Assembly (NCBI RefSeq): GCF_002895435.1
Contig: NZ_POYJ01000006.1
Location: forward strand, 1 to 64,000
Reading direction: 5' to 3'
DNA length: 64,000 nucleotides
Source of the DNA: Aquimarina sediminis
GTDB lineage: Bacteria > Bacteroidota > Bacteroidia > Flavobacteriales > Flavobacteriaceae
Below the pieces are notes generated by a model, which worked only from the letters and a program-made list of their open reading frames with translations, made no database searches and was not told the origin of the DNA. A program made the position numbers and the translations under genes. Shown piece after piece: positions 1 to 8,695 of this stretch. Position 1 is the first letter of the stretch; the number at the start of each line of letters is the position of its first letter.

Positions 1-222
1 TAATCGTATCTCTTTGATGTTTCTAGTTCTTATTATTCGTATAAACTATCTCTAGTCTAATACGCGCTGTCAATCAATATGTCTATGAACTTTTTTAACT
101 CCTGAAGCGATCTTCTTCGCCAGTCGTTTTGTCAATTAATAAGGAATCGAACCTTATAAATGTTACCTCTAACACCCTACTCCTGTATAATTATTTATAA
201 TGAACTTTACTTGTTTCTTAAA
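1..222 (-). other. Probable rRNA operon leader (5' external spacer)
   Basis: Read on the minus strand, this stretch follows three tandem promoters and runs off the left edge without any open reading frame. It contains a perfect 6-bp stem closing a 7-base loop (139-157; minus strand ATAAGG, TTCGATT, CCTTAT), which matches the T-arm consensus of a tRNA, although no acceptor stem, D-arm or anticodon arm could be assembled around it. Further down come a GCGA/TCGC hairpin and the phrase ATTGACAGCGCG, which resembles the region before 16S rRNA in flavobacteria. The call rests on the promoter array and on this resemblance; the 16S gene itself would start beyond position 1 and is not seen. Confidence 0.5.
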
Positions 223-229
223 GCGGGTG

Positions 230-259
230 CAAATATACAACCCTTTTTGATTCTGCAAA
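230..259 (-). promoter_or_regulatory. Promoter 1 of tandem array (leftward)
   Basis: On the minus strand the -7 box is TATATTTG (230-237) and the -33 element is TTTG (256-259), 18 bases apart. This fits the Bacteroidota sigma-A promoter, TTTG then about 19 bases then TAnnTTTG. It is the promoter nearest the probable rRNA leader. Confidence 0.7.
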
Positions 260-354
260 GCTTTTTTTTAATTTATTTTAAAGTTTTTTTTTAATCTCTT
301 TTAAAACAAATCTTGTCTATGAACTTACCAAAACCGTAAACCGTTTTGCGGCTG

Positions 355-384
355 CAAACCTACAACCTTTTTTTATTCTGACAA
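355..384 (-). promoter_or_regulatory. Promoter 2 of tandem array (leftward)
   Basis: Minus-strand -7 box TAGGTTTG (355-362) and -33 TTG (382-384) with a 19-base spacer. The downstream context GCAGCCGCAAAACGG is shared with promoter 3, so the two are duplicated units. Confidence 0.7.
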
Positions 385-481
385 GAACTTTTTTTTATAA
401 ATATTTTAAAAAAATATCAAACTCTTTTAGCAATAAATATCCTCAATGAACAAAGCAAAACAATAGCCCGTTTTGCGGGTG

Positions 482-511
482 CAAACATACAACTCTTTAC
501 TACATACACAA
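482..511 (-). promoter_or_regulatory. Promoter 3 of tandem array (leftward)
   Basis: Minus-strand -7 box TATGTTTG (482-489) and -33 TTG (509-511) with a 19-base spacer. It is followed by GCACCCGCAAAACGG, nearly the same initially transcribed sequence as in promoters 1 and 2. Confidence 0.7.
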
Positions 512-746
512 TATCTTTTTTACAGTTTTTTTACATTAAAATAACAATGCGCTGAAAATACACACTTTACAACCCTTATTTTTATAAATATCAGAATATG
601 CAAAGGGGAAATTTACACTAAACACAGTCTCACCTATCCCCTAGATACTCCACAAATTGTTTATACATAACTATAAAAATCACAAAGCTACACTACTAAA
701 GAAGGCTTAAGTAAAAACTATTATATAAATAGGTATCTAAAAAAAA

Positions 747-834
747 GCGTGAGGGATAGTAGTGAAAATCCCGCAGCCTGAGGATACGAAGTGCGAGGAA
801 TTGTAACAGATAGCCCGACCCAGAGGGGCACGCC
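747..834 (+). ncRNA. Structured RNA-like element, about 88 nt
   Basis: The element is closed by GCGTG (747-751) pairing with CACGC (829-833). Inside are a GGGAT/ATCCC hairpin (753-772) and a CCT/AGG arm (about 776-798), then the unpaired block AGCCCGACC. It is far more GC-rich than its surroundings and has no coding potential. The layout recalls small structured RNAs catalogued in Flavobacteria (the Flavo-1 motif is one candidate), but I cannot confirm the family from memory. A weak AAGCA/TGCTT hairpin follows at 837-849. The flanks 512-746 and 850-1043 are AT-rich and show no gene or other motif that I can support. The transcribed strand is inferred from the arrangement of the stems. Confidence 0.5.
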
Positions 835-1043
835 ATAAGCAAAATGCTTTATACCTCTTTATACTTTTTAACCTTTATAGATACAAACAACTACAGATTT
901 ACTGATAGAAGTATGACCCTTATCAGTAATACGGTATAAACAATTACTATTTCATTAAAATACATCAACCCTAACACCTCTATCCTACTTCATCTCTGTT
1001 AGCTGTTTTTTATCAATTAATAAATTAAATATAGCATCTACTA

Positions 1044-1074
1044 TTGTATGAGGTTTATTATCGTATTATCTTTG
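1044..1074 (+). promoter_or_regulatory. thrS promoter
   Basis: TTG (1044-1046), a 20-base spacer, and TATCTTTG (1067-1074), ending 19 bases before the thrS start codon. It matches the Bacteroidota promoter form. Confidence 0.65.
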
Positions 1075-1093
1075 CCCCTTAATTTAGAAAAAA

Positions 1094-3040
1094 ATGATCA
1101 AGATTACGTTACCAGATGGTTCGGTTAGAGAATACAATAGCGGTATTACCGCTATGGATGTCGCAAAAGATATTAGTGAAGGTTTTGCCAGAAATGTGAT
1201 TTCTGCAAAATTTAACGGAACTACTATTGAGACCACAACCGAATTAACCACCGACGGCAATCTTGTTTTGTTTACATGGAGAGATGATGAGGGTAAGACT
1301 GCCTTTAGACACTCCACCTCTCATGTCTTAGCACAAGCTCTTGAAGAGTTATACCCAGGCATCAAACTATCTATTGGCCCTGCTATAGACAATGGGTTTT
1401 ATTATGATGTAGACCTTGGAGAGCAAACAATTTCTGAAAAAGATTTCAAAACCATTGAAGATAAAATGCTTGAAATCGCAAGAGGAAAACATGATTTTAA
1501 AATGAGGTCAGTTTCTAAAGCTGATGCTTTAGCAAAATACAAAGAAGAGGGCAATACTTACAAGGTTGAATTAATTGAAAACCTTGAAGATGGTACTATA
1601 ACATTTTGTGACCATGACACCTTTACTGATTTATGTCGAGGGGGACACATCCCTAACACTGGACTTATTAAAGCAGTAAAAATAATGAGTGTTGCAGGTG
1701 CCTATTGGCGAGGTGATGAAAACAACAAACAGTTAACACGTGTTTATGGAACTTCTTTCCCTAAGCAAAAAGAATTAAAAGAATATCTAGCTTTACTTGA
1801 AGAAGCAAAAAAACGAGACCATAGAAAATTAGGAAAAGAACTCCAACTTTTTACTTTTTCTCAAAGAGTAGGCCAAGGGTTACCTTTATGGCTTCCTAAA
1901 GGTGCAGCTTTACGAGATCGCTTAGAACAATTCTTAAAAAAGGCACAGAAAAAAGCAGGTTATGAAATGGTGGTTACACCACACATAGGACAAAAAGAAC
2001 TTTATGTTACTTCTGGTCATTATGCCAAATATGGAGAAGACAGTTTTCAACCTATCAATACTCCGGCTGATGGTGAAGAATTCTTATTAAAGCCTATGAA
2101 TTGTCCTCATCATTGCGAAATATACAATAGTGAACCATGGTCATATCGAGACTTACCAAAACGATACGCAGAGTTTGGTACGGTTTACAGATATGAACAA
2201 AGTGGTGAGCTTCATGGCTTGACCCGTGTTAGAGGCTTTACTCAAGATGATGCACATATTTTTTGCACACCAGACCAATTAGATGAAGAATTTAAAAAGG
2301 TTATTGATCTAGTTTTGTATGTATTTAATTCTTTAGGCTTTGAAAACTTCACAGCCCAGGTATCTTTAAGAGACCCTGACAATCCTAATAAATATATTGG
2401 AGAGGTTAAGAATTGGGAAAAAGCCGAAAATGCAATTATTAATGCTGCTAAGGACAAAGGACTAGATTATGTTGTTGAAACTGGAGAAGCTGCATTCTAC
2501 GGGCCTAAATTAGATTTTATGGTAAAAGATGCTTTAGGTAGAAGTTGGCAATTAGGAACTATTCAGGTAGATTATAATCTTCCTGAGCGTTTTGACCTTA
2601 CCTACAAAGGCAGTGATAATGAATTACACAGACCAGTAATGATACATAGGGCTCCTTTTGGCAGTATGGAGAGGTTTATCGCTATTTTACTAGAACATAC
2701 CGGAGGTAATTTCCCTTTATGGCTTATGCCAGAACAAGCCATTGTACTCTCTATCAGTGAGAAATATGAAAAATACGCGGAAAAAGTTTTAAATTTGTTA
2801 GAAAATGACGAAATTCGCGCCCTCTCGGATCATAGAAATGAGACTATAGGTAAAAAAATTAGAGAGGCTGAAATGAATAAGTTCCCTTATATTATTATCT
2901 TAGGGGAGCAAGAAGAAAAAGACAATACTATTTCTGTTCGTAAACATGGCGGTGAAGATTTAGGTACAATATCAGTAGAAGCATTTACCAAAATAGTAAA
3001 AGAAGAAATAAATAGAACACTAAAACCGTTTAACGGATAA
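1094..3040 (+). CDS. thrS: Threonine--tRNA ligase
   Basis: Charges tRNA-Thr with threonine in the cytoplasm. The 648 residues follow the full-length bacterial plan: TGS domain (about 1-62), editing domain with HSTSH at 73-77 and a downstream CRGGH motif, class II catalytic core with Cys337 and the following His pair as part of the zinc site, motif 2 around [14 protein letters not shown], motif 3 [11 protein letters not shown], and a C-terminal anticodon-binding domain. The ATG at 1094 sits 19 bases after a good -7 box and gives the usual [10 protein letters not shown]-terminus. It heads the thrS-infC-rpmI-rplT cluster, a very common bacterial arrangement. Confidence 0.98.
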   Translation: MIKITLPDGSVREYNSGITAMDVAKDISEGFARNVISAKFNGTTIETTTELTTDGNLVLFTWRDDEGKTAFRHSTSHVLAQALEELYPGIKLSIGPAIDNGFYYDVDLGEQTISEKDFKTIEDKMLEIARGKHDFKMRSVSKADALAKYKEEGNTYKVELIENLEDGTITFCDHDTFTDLCRGGHIPNTGLIKAVKIMSVAGAYWRGDENNKQLTRVYGTSFPKQKELKEYLALLEEAKKRDHRKLGKELQLFTFSQRVGQGLPLWLPKGAALRDRLEQFLKKAQKKAGYEMVVTPHIGQKELYVTSGHYAKYGEDSFQPINTPADGEEFLLKPMNCPHHCEIYNSEPWSYRDLPKRYAEFGTVYRYEQSGELHGLTRVRGFTQDDAHIFCTPDQLDEEFKKVIDLVLYVFNSLGFENFTAQVSLRDPDNPNKYIGEVKNWEKAENAIINAAKDKGLDYVVETGEAAFYGPKLDFMVKDALGRSWQLGTIQVDYNLPERFDLTYKGSDNELHRPVMIHRAPFGSMERFIAILLEHTGGNFPLWLMPEQAIVLSISEKYEKYAEKVLNLLENDEIRALSDHRNETIGKKIREAEMNKFPYIIILGEQEEKDNTISVRKHGGEDLGTISVEAFTKIVKEEINRTLKPFNG

Positions 3041-3074
3041 CAATAAAATTAAGTTTAATTTAAATTTTGAAGTC

Positions 3075-3626
3075 ATAGCAATAAGAAGAAGAAGATCTCA
3101 AAAACCACTGAGAGTAATCAAAGAAGACGCGCACAGAATCAATCACAAGATCCGTGTTGATGAAGTACGTCTTGTAGGTGACAATATAGAAGTTGGCGTT
3201 TACCCGACAAAAAAAGCACTACAGCTTGCTGAAGAGCAAGAACTCGACCTTGTAGAAATTTCGCCTAAAGCAGTGCCTCCTGTTTGTAAAATAATGGACT
3301 ATAAAAAATTCCTTTATGAACAGAAGAAAAGAGACAAAGCCTTAAAATCGAAGGCTACCAAAGTTGTTATTAAAGAAATTAGATTTGGACCTAATACCGA
3401 TGAGCATGATTATGAATTCAAGAAAAAGCATGCTATTAAGTTTTTGAGTGAAGGAGCCAAACTAAAGGCTTACGTTTTTTTCAAAGGGCGTTCTATAATA
3501 TACAAAGATCAAGGTCAGATTTTACTACTTAGGCTTGCACAAGAACTTGAGGAGTATGGCAAAGTAGAGCAAATGCCAAAATTAGAAGGTAAACGAATGA
3601 TTATGTTTATCGCTCCAAAAAAATAG
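3075..3626 (+). CDS. infC: Translation initiation factor IF-3, ATA start
   Basis: Binds the 30S subunit, blocks subunit joining and checks the start codon. A naive reading starts at the GTG at 3273, but the frame is open upstream and encodes the missing N-terminal domain ([28 protein letters not shown]). The conserved family N-terminus AIRRRR begins at 3075 with an ATA codon, giving 183 residues, the usual length. There is no ATG in the open upstream stretch; an ATT at 3048 is the only other plausible non-AUG start. A rare start codon is a hallmark of infC, where IF-3 represses its own translation. The C-terminal domain ([20 protein letters not shown]) is intact. The gene begins 34 bases after thrS. 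Confidence 0.93.
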   Translation: MAIRRRRSQKPLRVIKEDAHRINHKIRVDEVRLVGDNIEVGVYPTKKALQLAEEQELDLVEISPKAVPPVCKIMDYKKFLYEQKKRDKALKSKATKVVIKEIRFGPNTDEHDYEFKKKHAIKFLSEGAKLKAYVFFKGRSIIYKDQGQILLLRLAQELEEYGKVEQMPKLEGKRMIMFIAPKK

Positions 3627-3689
3627 AGATTATTTCTTATACATAGAAATAACTAAAATAATAAGTGAGATTATTAAAACAAGGATACA

Positions 3690-3887
3690 ATGCCTAAAAT
3701 GAAAACAAAATCCAGTGCAAAAAAGCGTTTTAAGCTTACGGGGACTGGTAAATTAAAAAGAAAGCACGCTTTTAAGAGTCACATTTTGACAAAAAAGTCT
3801 AAAAAGCGAAAGCTAGCTTTAACGCACTCAACATTAGTGCACAAAAGCGATGAAAATAGTATTAAAGAGCAATTACGTTTAAAGTAG
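3690..3887 (+). CDS. rpmI: 50S ribosomal protein L35
   Basis: A 65-residue, strongly basic protein of the large ribosomal subunit, with the family start [20 protein letters not shown] and a Lys/Arg-rich middle. Length and position between infC and rplT are standard. It is probably cotranscribed with infC from the thrS promoter, 63 bases downstream of infC. Confidence 0.97.
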   Translation: MPKMKTKSSAKKRFKLTGTGKLKRKHAFKSHILTKKSKKRKLALTHSTLVHKSDENSIKEQLRLK

Positions 3888-4030
3888 TACCTTTTTAATC
3901 AGGTTAAAATTATTATAAACCCAGGAGTTAGGCTTTTATGTTTTAAGAAAAATTTACTTAAAGTAGATATACAAATCATAAATACACAAAGAGTCAATTA
4001 TTGACCGCCTACTACTAAAAAATTTAAATT
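3888..4030 (+). promoter_or_regulatory. rpmI-rplT intergenic leader, possible regulatory RNA
   Basis: These 143 bases are long for a gap inside this ribosomal-protein cluster. They carry the block CCCAGGAGTTAGGC (about 3920-3934) and a GTCAA/TTGAC hairpin (about 3993-4005) shortly before the rplT start. In other phyla L20 represses this operon by binding a leader RNA; whether this gap does the same is inference only. Confidence 0.25.
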
Positions 4031-4375
4031 ATGCCAAGATCAGTAAATTCTGTTGCAAAGAGAGCTAGAAGAAAAAAAGTTCTTAAGCAAGCAAAAGGTT
4101 ATTTCGGACGTCGTAAAAACGTTTGGACAGTAGCAAAAAATGCGGTTGATAAAGCAATGTCATATGCTTATAGAGATCGCAGAAACAAAAAGAGAACTTT
4201 CCGTGCTTTATGGATCACCCGTATTAATGCTGGTGCTCGTTTACACGGTATGTCTTATTCACAATTTATGGGAAAAGTAAAAGCTAACAATATCGAGTTA
4301 AACCGTAAGGTTCTTGCCGATTTAGCGATGAACAACCCAGAAGCTTTTCAAGCAATTGTAGAAAAAGTAAAGTAA
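4031..4375 (+). CDS. rplT: 50S ribosomal protein L20
   Basis: RNA-binding protein needed early in 50S assembly. The 114 residues match the family length and show the basic N-terminal extension [20 protein letters not shown], the block [20 protein letters not shown], and the globular C-terminal domain ending in VEKVK. It is the last gene of the cluster and is followed by a strong terminator at 4411-4438. Confidence 0.98.
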   Translation: MPRSVNSVAKRARRKKVLKQAKGYFGRRKNVWTVAKNAVDKAMSYAYRDRRNKKRTFRALWITRINAGARLHGMSYSQFMGKVKANNIELNRKVLADLAMNNPEAFQAIVEKVK

Positions 4376-4410
4376 ATCTTTTAGTAATATAATACAGGAT
4401 CTCACTTATA

Positions 4411-4438
4411 AAAAAGCCCGCTATTAAGCGGGTTTTTT
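4411..4438 (+). terminator. Intrinsic terminator after rplT
   Basis: CCCGC (4417-4421) pairs with GCGGG (4428-4432) around TATTAA, flanked by an A-run and followed by TTTTTT. Confidence 0.85.
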
Positions 4439-4548
4439 ATGTTTAAAACCTAACCAAATACGCATTTCATCGACAAAAACAGCATTTTATCCATAAAAAA
4501 GCTCAGGAATTAGTATTTTTTCATTACATTTAAACAAACTGGATAACA

Positions 4549-4953
4549 ATGAAAAAAAATATTTTTTTAAGTGCTTTGTTTTTATTTCCCATAAGTCAAG
4601 AGATAGTAGCTCAGGATCACAGCACGCATTCTAATAGTAATTTAGGAGCAGAACAAATATTCGGTCTCTTAGAAATGCCTTTTCTAGCCATTGCCCTTAC
4701 ATTTAGTTTTCTTACCGCCACCAGGCTAAGAGGTGGAAAATTTGGATCAGGAATGACATTACTCGCCTGGGGTTTTGTTGTTATGGCATTAGGACACCTT
4801 CATATGCAAATAGCCCATATTTTTGATTATAATATTTTTAAAAACATTTTTGGAGATACAATTGGTAATTATATATGGTTTATCGCACTAATCCTTACAT
4901 GGGGTTTATCAGCACTAGGTTTTTACAAAATATACAAAGCTAGTAAAATATGA
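4549..4953 (+). CDS. Small His-containing membrane protein, unknown function
   Basis: I do not recognise a named family. The 134 residues start with a signal peptide ending near VAQ (about residue 22), then a short exposed stretch rich in His and Ser (DHSTHSNSN), then about three membrane helices (about 42-60, 72-93 and 108-128). Two His-containing helix segments (ALGHLHMQIAHI) could bind a metal or heme, but no known motif is complete. It ends 6 bases before the hybrid kinase at 4960, on the same strand, so the two are probably cotranscribed and may act together. That link is inference from spacing. Confidence 0.7.
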   Translation: MKKNIFLSALFLFPISQEIVAQDHSTHSNSNLGAEQIFGLLEMPFLAIALTFSFLTATRLRGGKFGSGMTLLAWGFVVMALGHLHMQIAHIFDYNIFKNIFGDTIGNYIWFIALILTWGLSALGFYKIYKASKI

Positions 4954-4959
4954 ATCTGA

Positions 4960-7743
4960 ATGTTCAAAAATTGGTTCCAAAAAATAACACGCCCCAAAAA
5001 AGCTGATCTTCCAAAGAACCAGGAAGAGCAAGTAATCACGGATCTAATTGATTTTCTTTGGAAAGAAATTGATATACCCGCAAATGCTTCACACCTTAAA
5101 TCAAAAATAAAAGCTTTCAAAAGCCTGTCTTTTGAAAGACAAATTGAAATCCTTCCAGAATTATATTTATTTCTAGAAGAGTTTATTACCGAAAAAAATA
5201 TTTTAAGGCGACCTGGAAAACAATTTATACGCGACAAAGTAACCAGTAAGTTCCCTTCTCTTCTTAAGTACAAATCCTTCAAATTAATATTTGACCCTCT
5301 TAAGGAGCAAGAATTAATACTTTGTAAAGTTTTTCTTTCTAAGGTCATGGAAAAATCATCAGAACTCATAGGTAGTTATAATGACCCAAGAATTATGGAG
5401 ATCACAAAATATCTAAACACGCCCTATGATTTTTTAACTATCGATGTAATCAAAGAAAGAAAAAACCTGTTAGAGTTTTCTAACCAGATTTTTCTTAGAA
5501 TAAAAAATAGTTTGGGCATAAATGCAATTACCAACATCTATTTGCTCATCTACAAAAAGCATTTTCAATCCTATAATTTGCTGGATTCTTTTACTGCAAC
5601 CTTAAATGTTATACCCGAAGAAATTCTTGCTAAAGACTTGATTAACTTCCCAAGTAAGCAGCAAATGCACAAAATGTTACAAAAACAACTCTATAGCTTA
5701 GAGGAAATAAACGAAAGATTAACCAAAGAAATTATAGAAAGAAAAAAAGTTGAAGAAGAATTAAAATACAGTGAGCATTTAAAAACTACTATTTTAGAAA
5801 CAGCGATGGATGGTGTTGTTCTAGTGAATAGCGAGGGAACAGTATTAAACTGGAACAAGCAAGCAGAAAATATATTGGAATTAAAAAGGGAAAAAACAAT
5901 TGGCAATAGCATCTACCCTTTAGTCCCATATAAACTTAGGCAAGAATTAAAAAGAAGTTTTAAGAATTATATTCAATTCGGAAAAGATGAGCTTATTAAC
6001 AAAAGAGTAGAAACCCATGTAAAAAGACTAGATGGCTCCGTAGTGTTTATCGAACTTACCGTTATTGCTATTGAAACTAAAGATGATTATCTTTTTAATG
6101 GTTTTTTCAGAGATATTACCAACAGACGAATTATTGATAATGAAATAAGAGAAGCAAAAGTAATTGCAGAGAAATCTGCAAAGGCTAAATCCGTTTTTTT
6201 ATCTAACATGAGTCACGAGATCAGAACTCCACTAAATGTTATTCTTGGACTTACTGGTATTTTACAAAAAAGTAGTTTTGAAACTCCCAAAATAGACAAA
6301 AAGAACCTGGATGGTATTCAATTCTCTGCAGAAAACCTCCTTATATTAATAAATGATATTCTTGATTTTTCAAAAATAGAAGCAGGCAAACTCACATTAC
6401 ACAATGCTAATTTTAATCTTCATGAACTCATCACCAATATTTCTCGTGGTTTTAGAATAAAAGCTGACGAAAAAGGCCTAAAGTATACGATGCTTATCGA
6501 TCCTTCGGTTCCAAAATTTATAATTGGAGATCAACTTAGATTAAATCAAATTTTAATCAATTTATTAGGTAACGCTATAAAATTTACTCAAACTGGGGAA
6601 ATAAAAATAGTATTAAAAACAGAAAAAATGAGCTCTGAAGATATTACTATCAACTTTTCTGTAATAGATACGGGCGTAGGAATACCACAAAACAAATTAA
6701 ATAATATTTTTGAAAGCTTCTATCAAGTACATAAGCCAGGAAAAAATAAAATAGAAGGAACGGGACTTGGGCTTTCGATATCCAAACAACTTATCGAGCT
6801 CCAAGGAGGAAAATTTAACGCCAAAAGTAAACCTGAAGTTGGATCTACTTTTAATTTCTCTATAACATACAAAAAGAGTAATTATAAAATCCCTAAAGAA
6901 ACCAAAAAAGATATTCCTGCTTCAGGAGTTAACCCTATTCTATCTGGAATGAGAGTATTAGTGGTTGAAGACAACAAAATGAATCAGTTTTTTATTAGAC
7001 AACTATTTACAAATTGGAACATTGATGCCCATATAGCAGATAATGGAAAGATTGCAATCGAAAAACTTGAAGATTTTACTTATGACCTTATACTTATGGA
7101 TATGCACATGCCTGTTATGGATGGTCCTGAAACTACAGAGATCATAAGAAAATCCAATAACCAAAAAATCAATCAGATTCCTATAGTAGCTTGTTCTGCA
7201 GATGTTTTTCCGGAATCAAAAAAGAAAGCTATAGAATCAGGGATGAACTTTTATCTTACCAAACCTCTAAGCGAGCAAGCATTAGAAGAAATACTTTTGA
7301 GTATACAATCAAATGCGCTCGAAGGCATTATCTCTACACCAGAAAATAACGAAGTAAAAAATAAACCTCCTACTTCAAAAACTCAAAAATTCTGCGATTT
7401 ATCATTTTTAGAAAAAACCTTTGGTAATGATGCAGAAATTATTCAAAGTGTACTACAAATATTTCTTAATGAAACCCCTAAAGATTATCAAAAATTAAAA
7501 TTAGCAATTGAAGAAAAAAATCCTCAAGCCGCAAAAGAAACTGCTCACAAATTAAAATCTAGTTTTAAAACAATGGGGTTACAGAATGAAACCGCCATTC
7601 TCCAAAAAATTGAACAGCTATCAAACGAAAAGGTAGCGTTTGAAATCATATCTAATCACTTTCAGGTACTCAATAAATCTTTTGATAAAATCCTAGAAGA
7701 AATAGAGGGTTACATACAAGATTTCCCTTCTTTAAATTCATAA
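4960..7743 (+). CDS. Hybrid sensor histidine kinase (PAS-HisKA-HATPase-REC-HPt)
   Basis: A 927-residue soluble phosphorelay protein. In order: an N-terminal helical region (about 1-230) that I cannot assign, a coiled coil (about 240-270), a PAS domain (about 275-390), HisKA with MSHEIRTP and phospho-accepting His419, a HATPase domain with the DTGVGIP and GTGLGLSI boxes, a receiver domain with LVVEDN and phospho-accepting Asp714 (LILMDMHMPVMDG), and a C-terminal HPt domain with AHKLKSSF and His863. No membrane segment is visible, so signal input must come from the N-terminal region, the PAS domain or the membrane protein encoded 6 bases upstream. No separate response regulator lies next to it. 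Confidence 0.93.
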   Translation: MFKNWFQKITRPKKADLPKNQEEQVITDLIDFLWKEIDIPANASHLKSKIKAFKSLSFERQIEILPELYLFLEEFITEKNILRRPGKQFIRDKVTSKFPSLLKYKSFKLIFDPLKEQELILCKVFLSKVMEKSSELIGSYNDPRIMEITKYLNTPYDFLTIDVIKERKNLLEFSNQIFLRIKNSLGINAITNIYLLIYKKHFQSYNLLDSFTATLNVIPEEILAKDLINFPSKQQMHKMLQKQLYSLEEINERLTKEIIERKKVEEELKYSEHLKTTILETAMDGVVLVNSEGTVLNWNKQAENILELKREKTIGNSIYPLVPYKLRQELKRSFKNYIQFGKDELINKRVETHVKRLDGSVVFIELTVIAIETKDDYLFNGFFRDITNRRIIDNEIREAKVIAEKSAKAKSVFLSNMSHEIRTPLNVILGLTGILQKSSFETPKIDKKNLDGIQFSAENLLILINDILDFSKIEAGKLTLHNANFNLHELITNISRGFRIKADEKGLKYTMLIDPSVPKFIIGDQLRLNQILINLLGNAIKFTQTGEIKIVLKTEKMSSEDITINFSVIDTGVGIPQNKLNNIFESFYQVHKPGKNKIEGTGLGLSISKQLIELQGGKFNAKSKPEVGSTFNFSITYKKSNYKIPKETKKDIPASGVNPILSGMRVLVVEDNKMNQFFIRQLFTNWNIDAHIADNGKIAIEKLEDFTYDLILMDMHMPVMDGPETTEIIRKSNNQKINQIPIVACSADVFPESKKKAIESGMNFYLTKPLSEQALEEILLSIQSNALEGIISTPENNEVKNKPPTSKTQKFCDLSFLEKTFGNDAEIIQSVLQIFLNETPKDYQKLKLAIEEKNPQAAKETAHKLKSSFKTMGLQNETAILQKIEQLSNEKVAFEIISNHFQVLNKSFDKILEEIEGYIQDFPSLNS

Positions 7744-7775
7744 AAAAGAATACATTTTTCTTTCTTCTCTATTAC

Positions 7776-7783
7776 TATATTTG
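7776..7783 (+). promoter_or_regulatory. -7 box upstream of the TrmH-family methyltransferase gene
   Basis: TATATTTG ends 5 bases before the ATG at 7789. No clear -33 TTG lies at the right distance. The very short distance implies a short or absent 5' leader. Confidence 0.55.
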
Positions 7784-7788
7784 CATTT

Positions 7789-8598
7789 ATGCAAAATCAC
7801 ATAAAAAGTCTTCAGAATGACAAGGTAAAATTTCTTTATCAACTTAAAGAGAAATCGAGAGTTCGTAAAAAAGAACAACGTTTTATTATAGAAGGTAAAC
7901 GTGAAATCACTTTAGCAATACAAGGGGGATATACCATAACACAGATTTACTATTGCTCGTCTATACTAAAATATGAAGAGGTTTTAACTCTTATTTCTTC
8001 TTTTAGAAATAGTATTGAGCTGTTTGAGATTACATCTGAAATCTATCGGAAACTAGCCTATAGAAGCACAACTGAAGGGATAATAGCTTTAGTTATTTCG
8101 AAGAATACAGATATAACAAATTTTGTATTACCTTCTAAAAACCCCTTAATTCTTATTGCAGAAGCTCCAGAAAAACCTGGTAACATAGGTGCAATCCTTA
8201 GAACTGCTGATGCTGCACAACTTGATGCTGTTCTAATTTCTGAACCAAAAACAGATTTATATAACCCAAATATTATAAGATCTAGCGTCGGTTGCATATT
8301 TACCAATAATATAGCCACTGGTTCTTCTTTAGACATTATAGATTTTTTAAAAAAGCAAGAAGTAAATATCTATGGAGCCGCATTGCAAGCATCTGTAGAT
8401 TACCATACCTTGGATTATACTAAACCTACTGCAATTGTTGTTGGCACAGAAGCTACCGGATTAAGTTCTTCTTTTATAGAAAATACCACCCAGAATATCA
8501 AAATACCCATGTCTGGCGTGATAGATTCTATGAATGTTTCTGTAGCTGCAGGAATTCTTATTTTTGAAGCCAAGCGCCAAAGAAATTTTACTTACTAA
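7789..8598 (+). CDS. TrmH/SpoU-family RNA 2'-O-methyltransferase
   Basis: S-adenosylmethionine-dependent ribose methyltransferase acting on rRNA or tRNA. The 269 residues have an N-terminal substrate-binding domain (RVRKKEQRFIIEGKREI, about 25-41) and the knotted SPOUT domain with all three family motifs: PEKPGNIGAILRTADA (motif 1, catalytic Asn and Arg), IVVGTEATGLS (motif 2) and IPMSGVIDSMNVSVAAGIL (motif 3). Length and layout fit the RlmB/TrmH group; the exact target nucleotide cannot be told from the sequence. Confidence 0.93.
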   Translation: MQNHIKSLQNDKVKFLYQLKEKSRVRKKEQRFIIEGKREITLAIQGGYTITQIYYCSSILKYEEVLTLISSFRNSIELFEITSEIYRKLAYRSTTEGIIALVISKNTDITNFVLPSKNPLILIAEAPEKPGNIGAILRTADAAQLDAVLISEPKTDLYNPNIIRSSVGCIFTNNIATGSSLDIIDFLKKQEVNIYGAALQASVDYHTLDYTKPTAIVVGTEATGLSSSFIENTTQNIKIPMSGVIDSMNVSVAAGILIFEAKRQRNFTY

Positions 8599-8695
8599 AA
8601 GATTAAACAAATTGTCATAATAATAAATTTAAAATTGCTACCTTACAATTTCGTACTTGTCCCCAAGTGTTTGAACTACTAATTGCTATAAATCG

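Noticed and set aside
120..175. Complete tRNA gene on the minus strand around the T-arm
   Set aside because: Only the T-arm fits; I found no 7-bp acceptor stem, D-arm or anticodon arm at the right distances.
3273..3626. Short IF-3 starting at GTG 3273
   Set aside because: It would lose the conserved N-terminal domain, which is encoded in frame from 3075.
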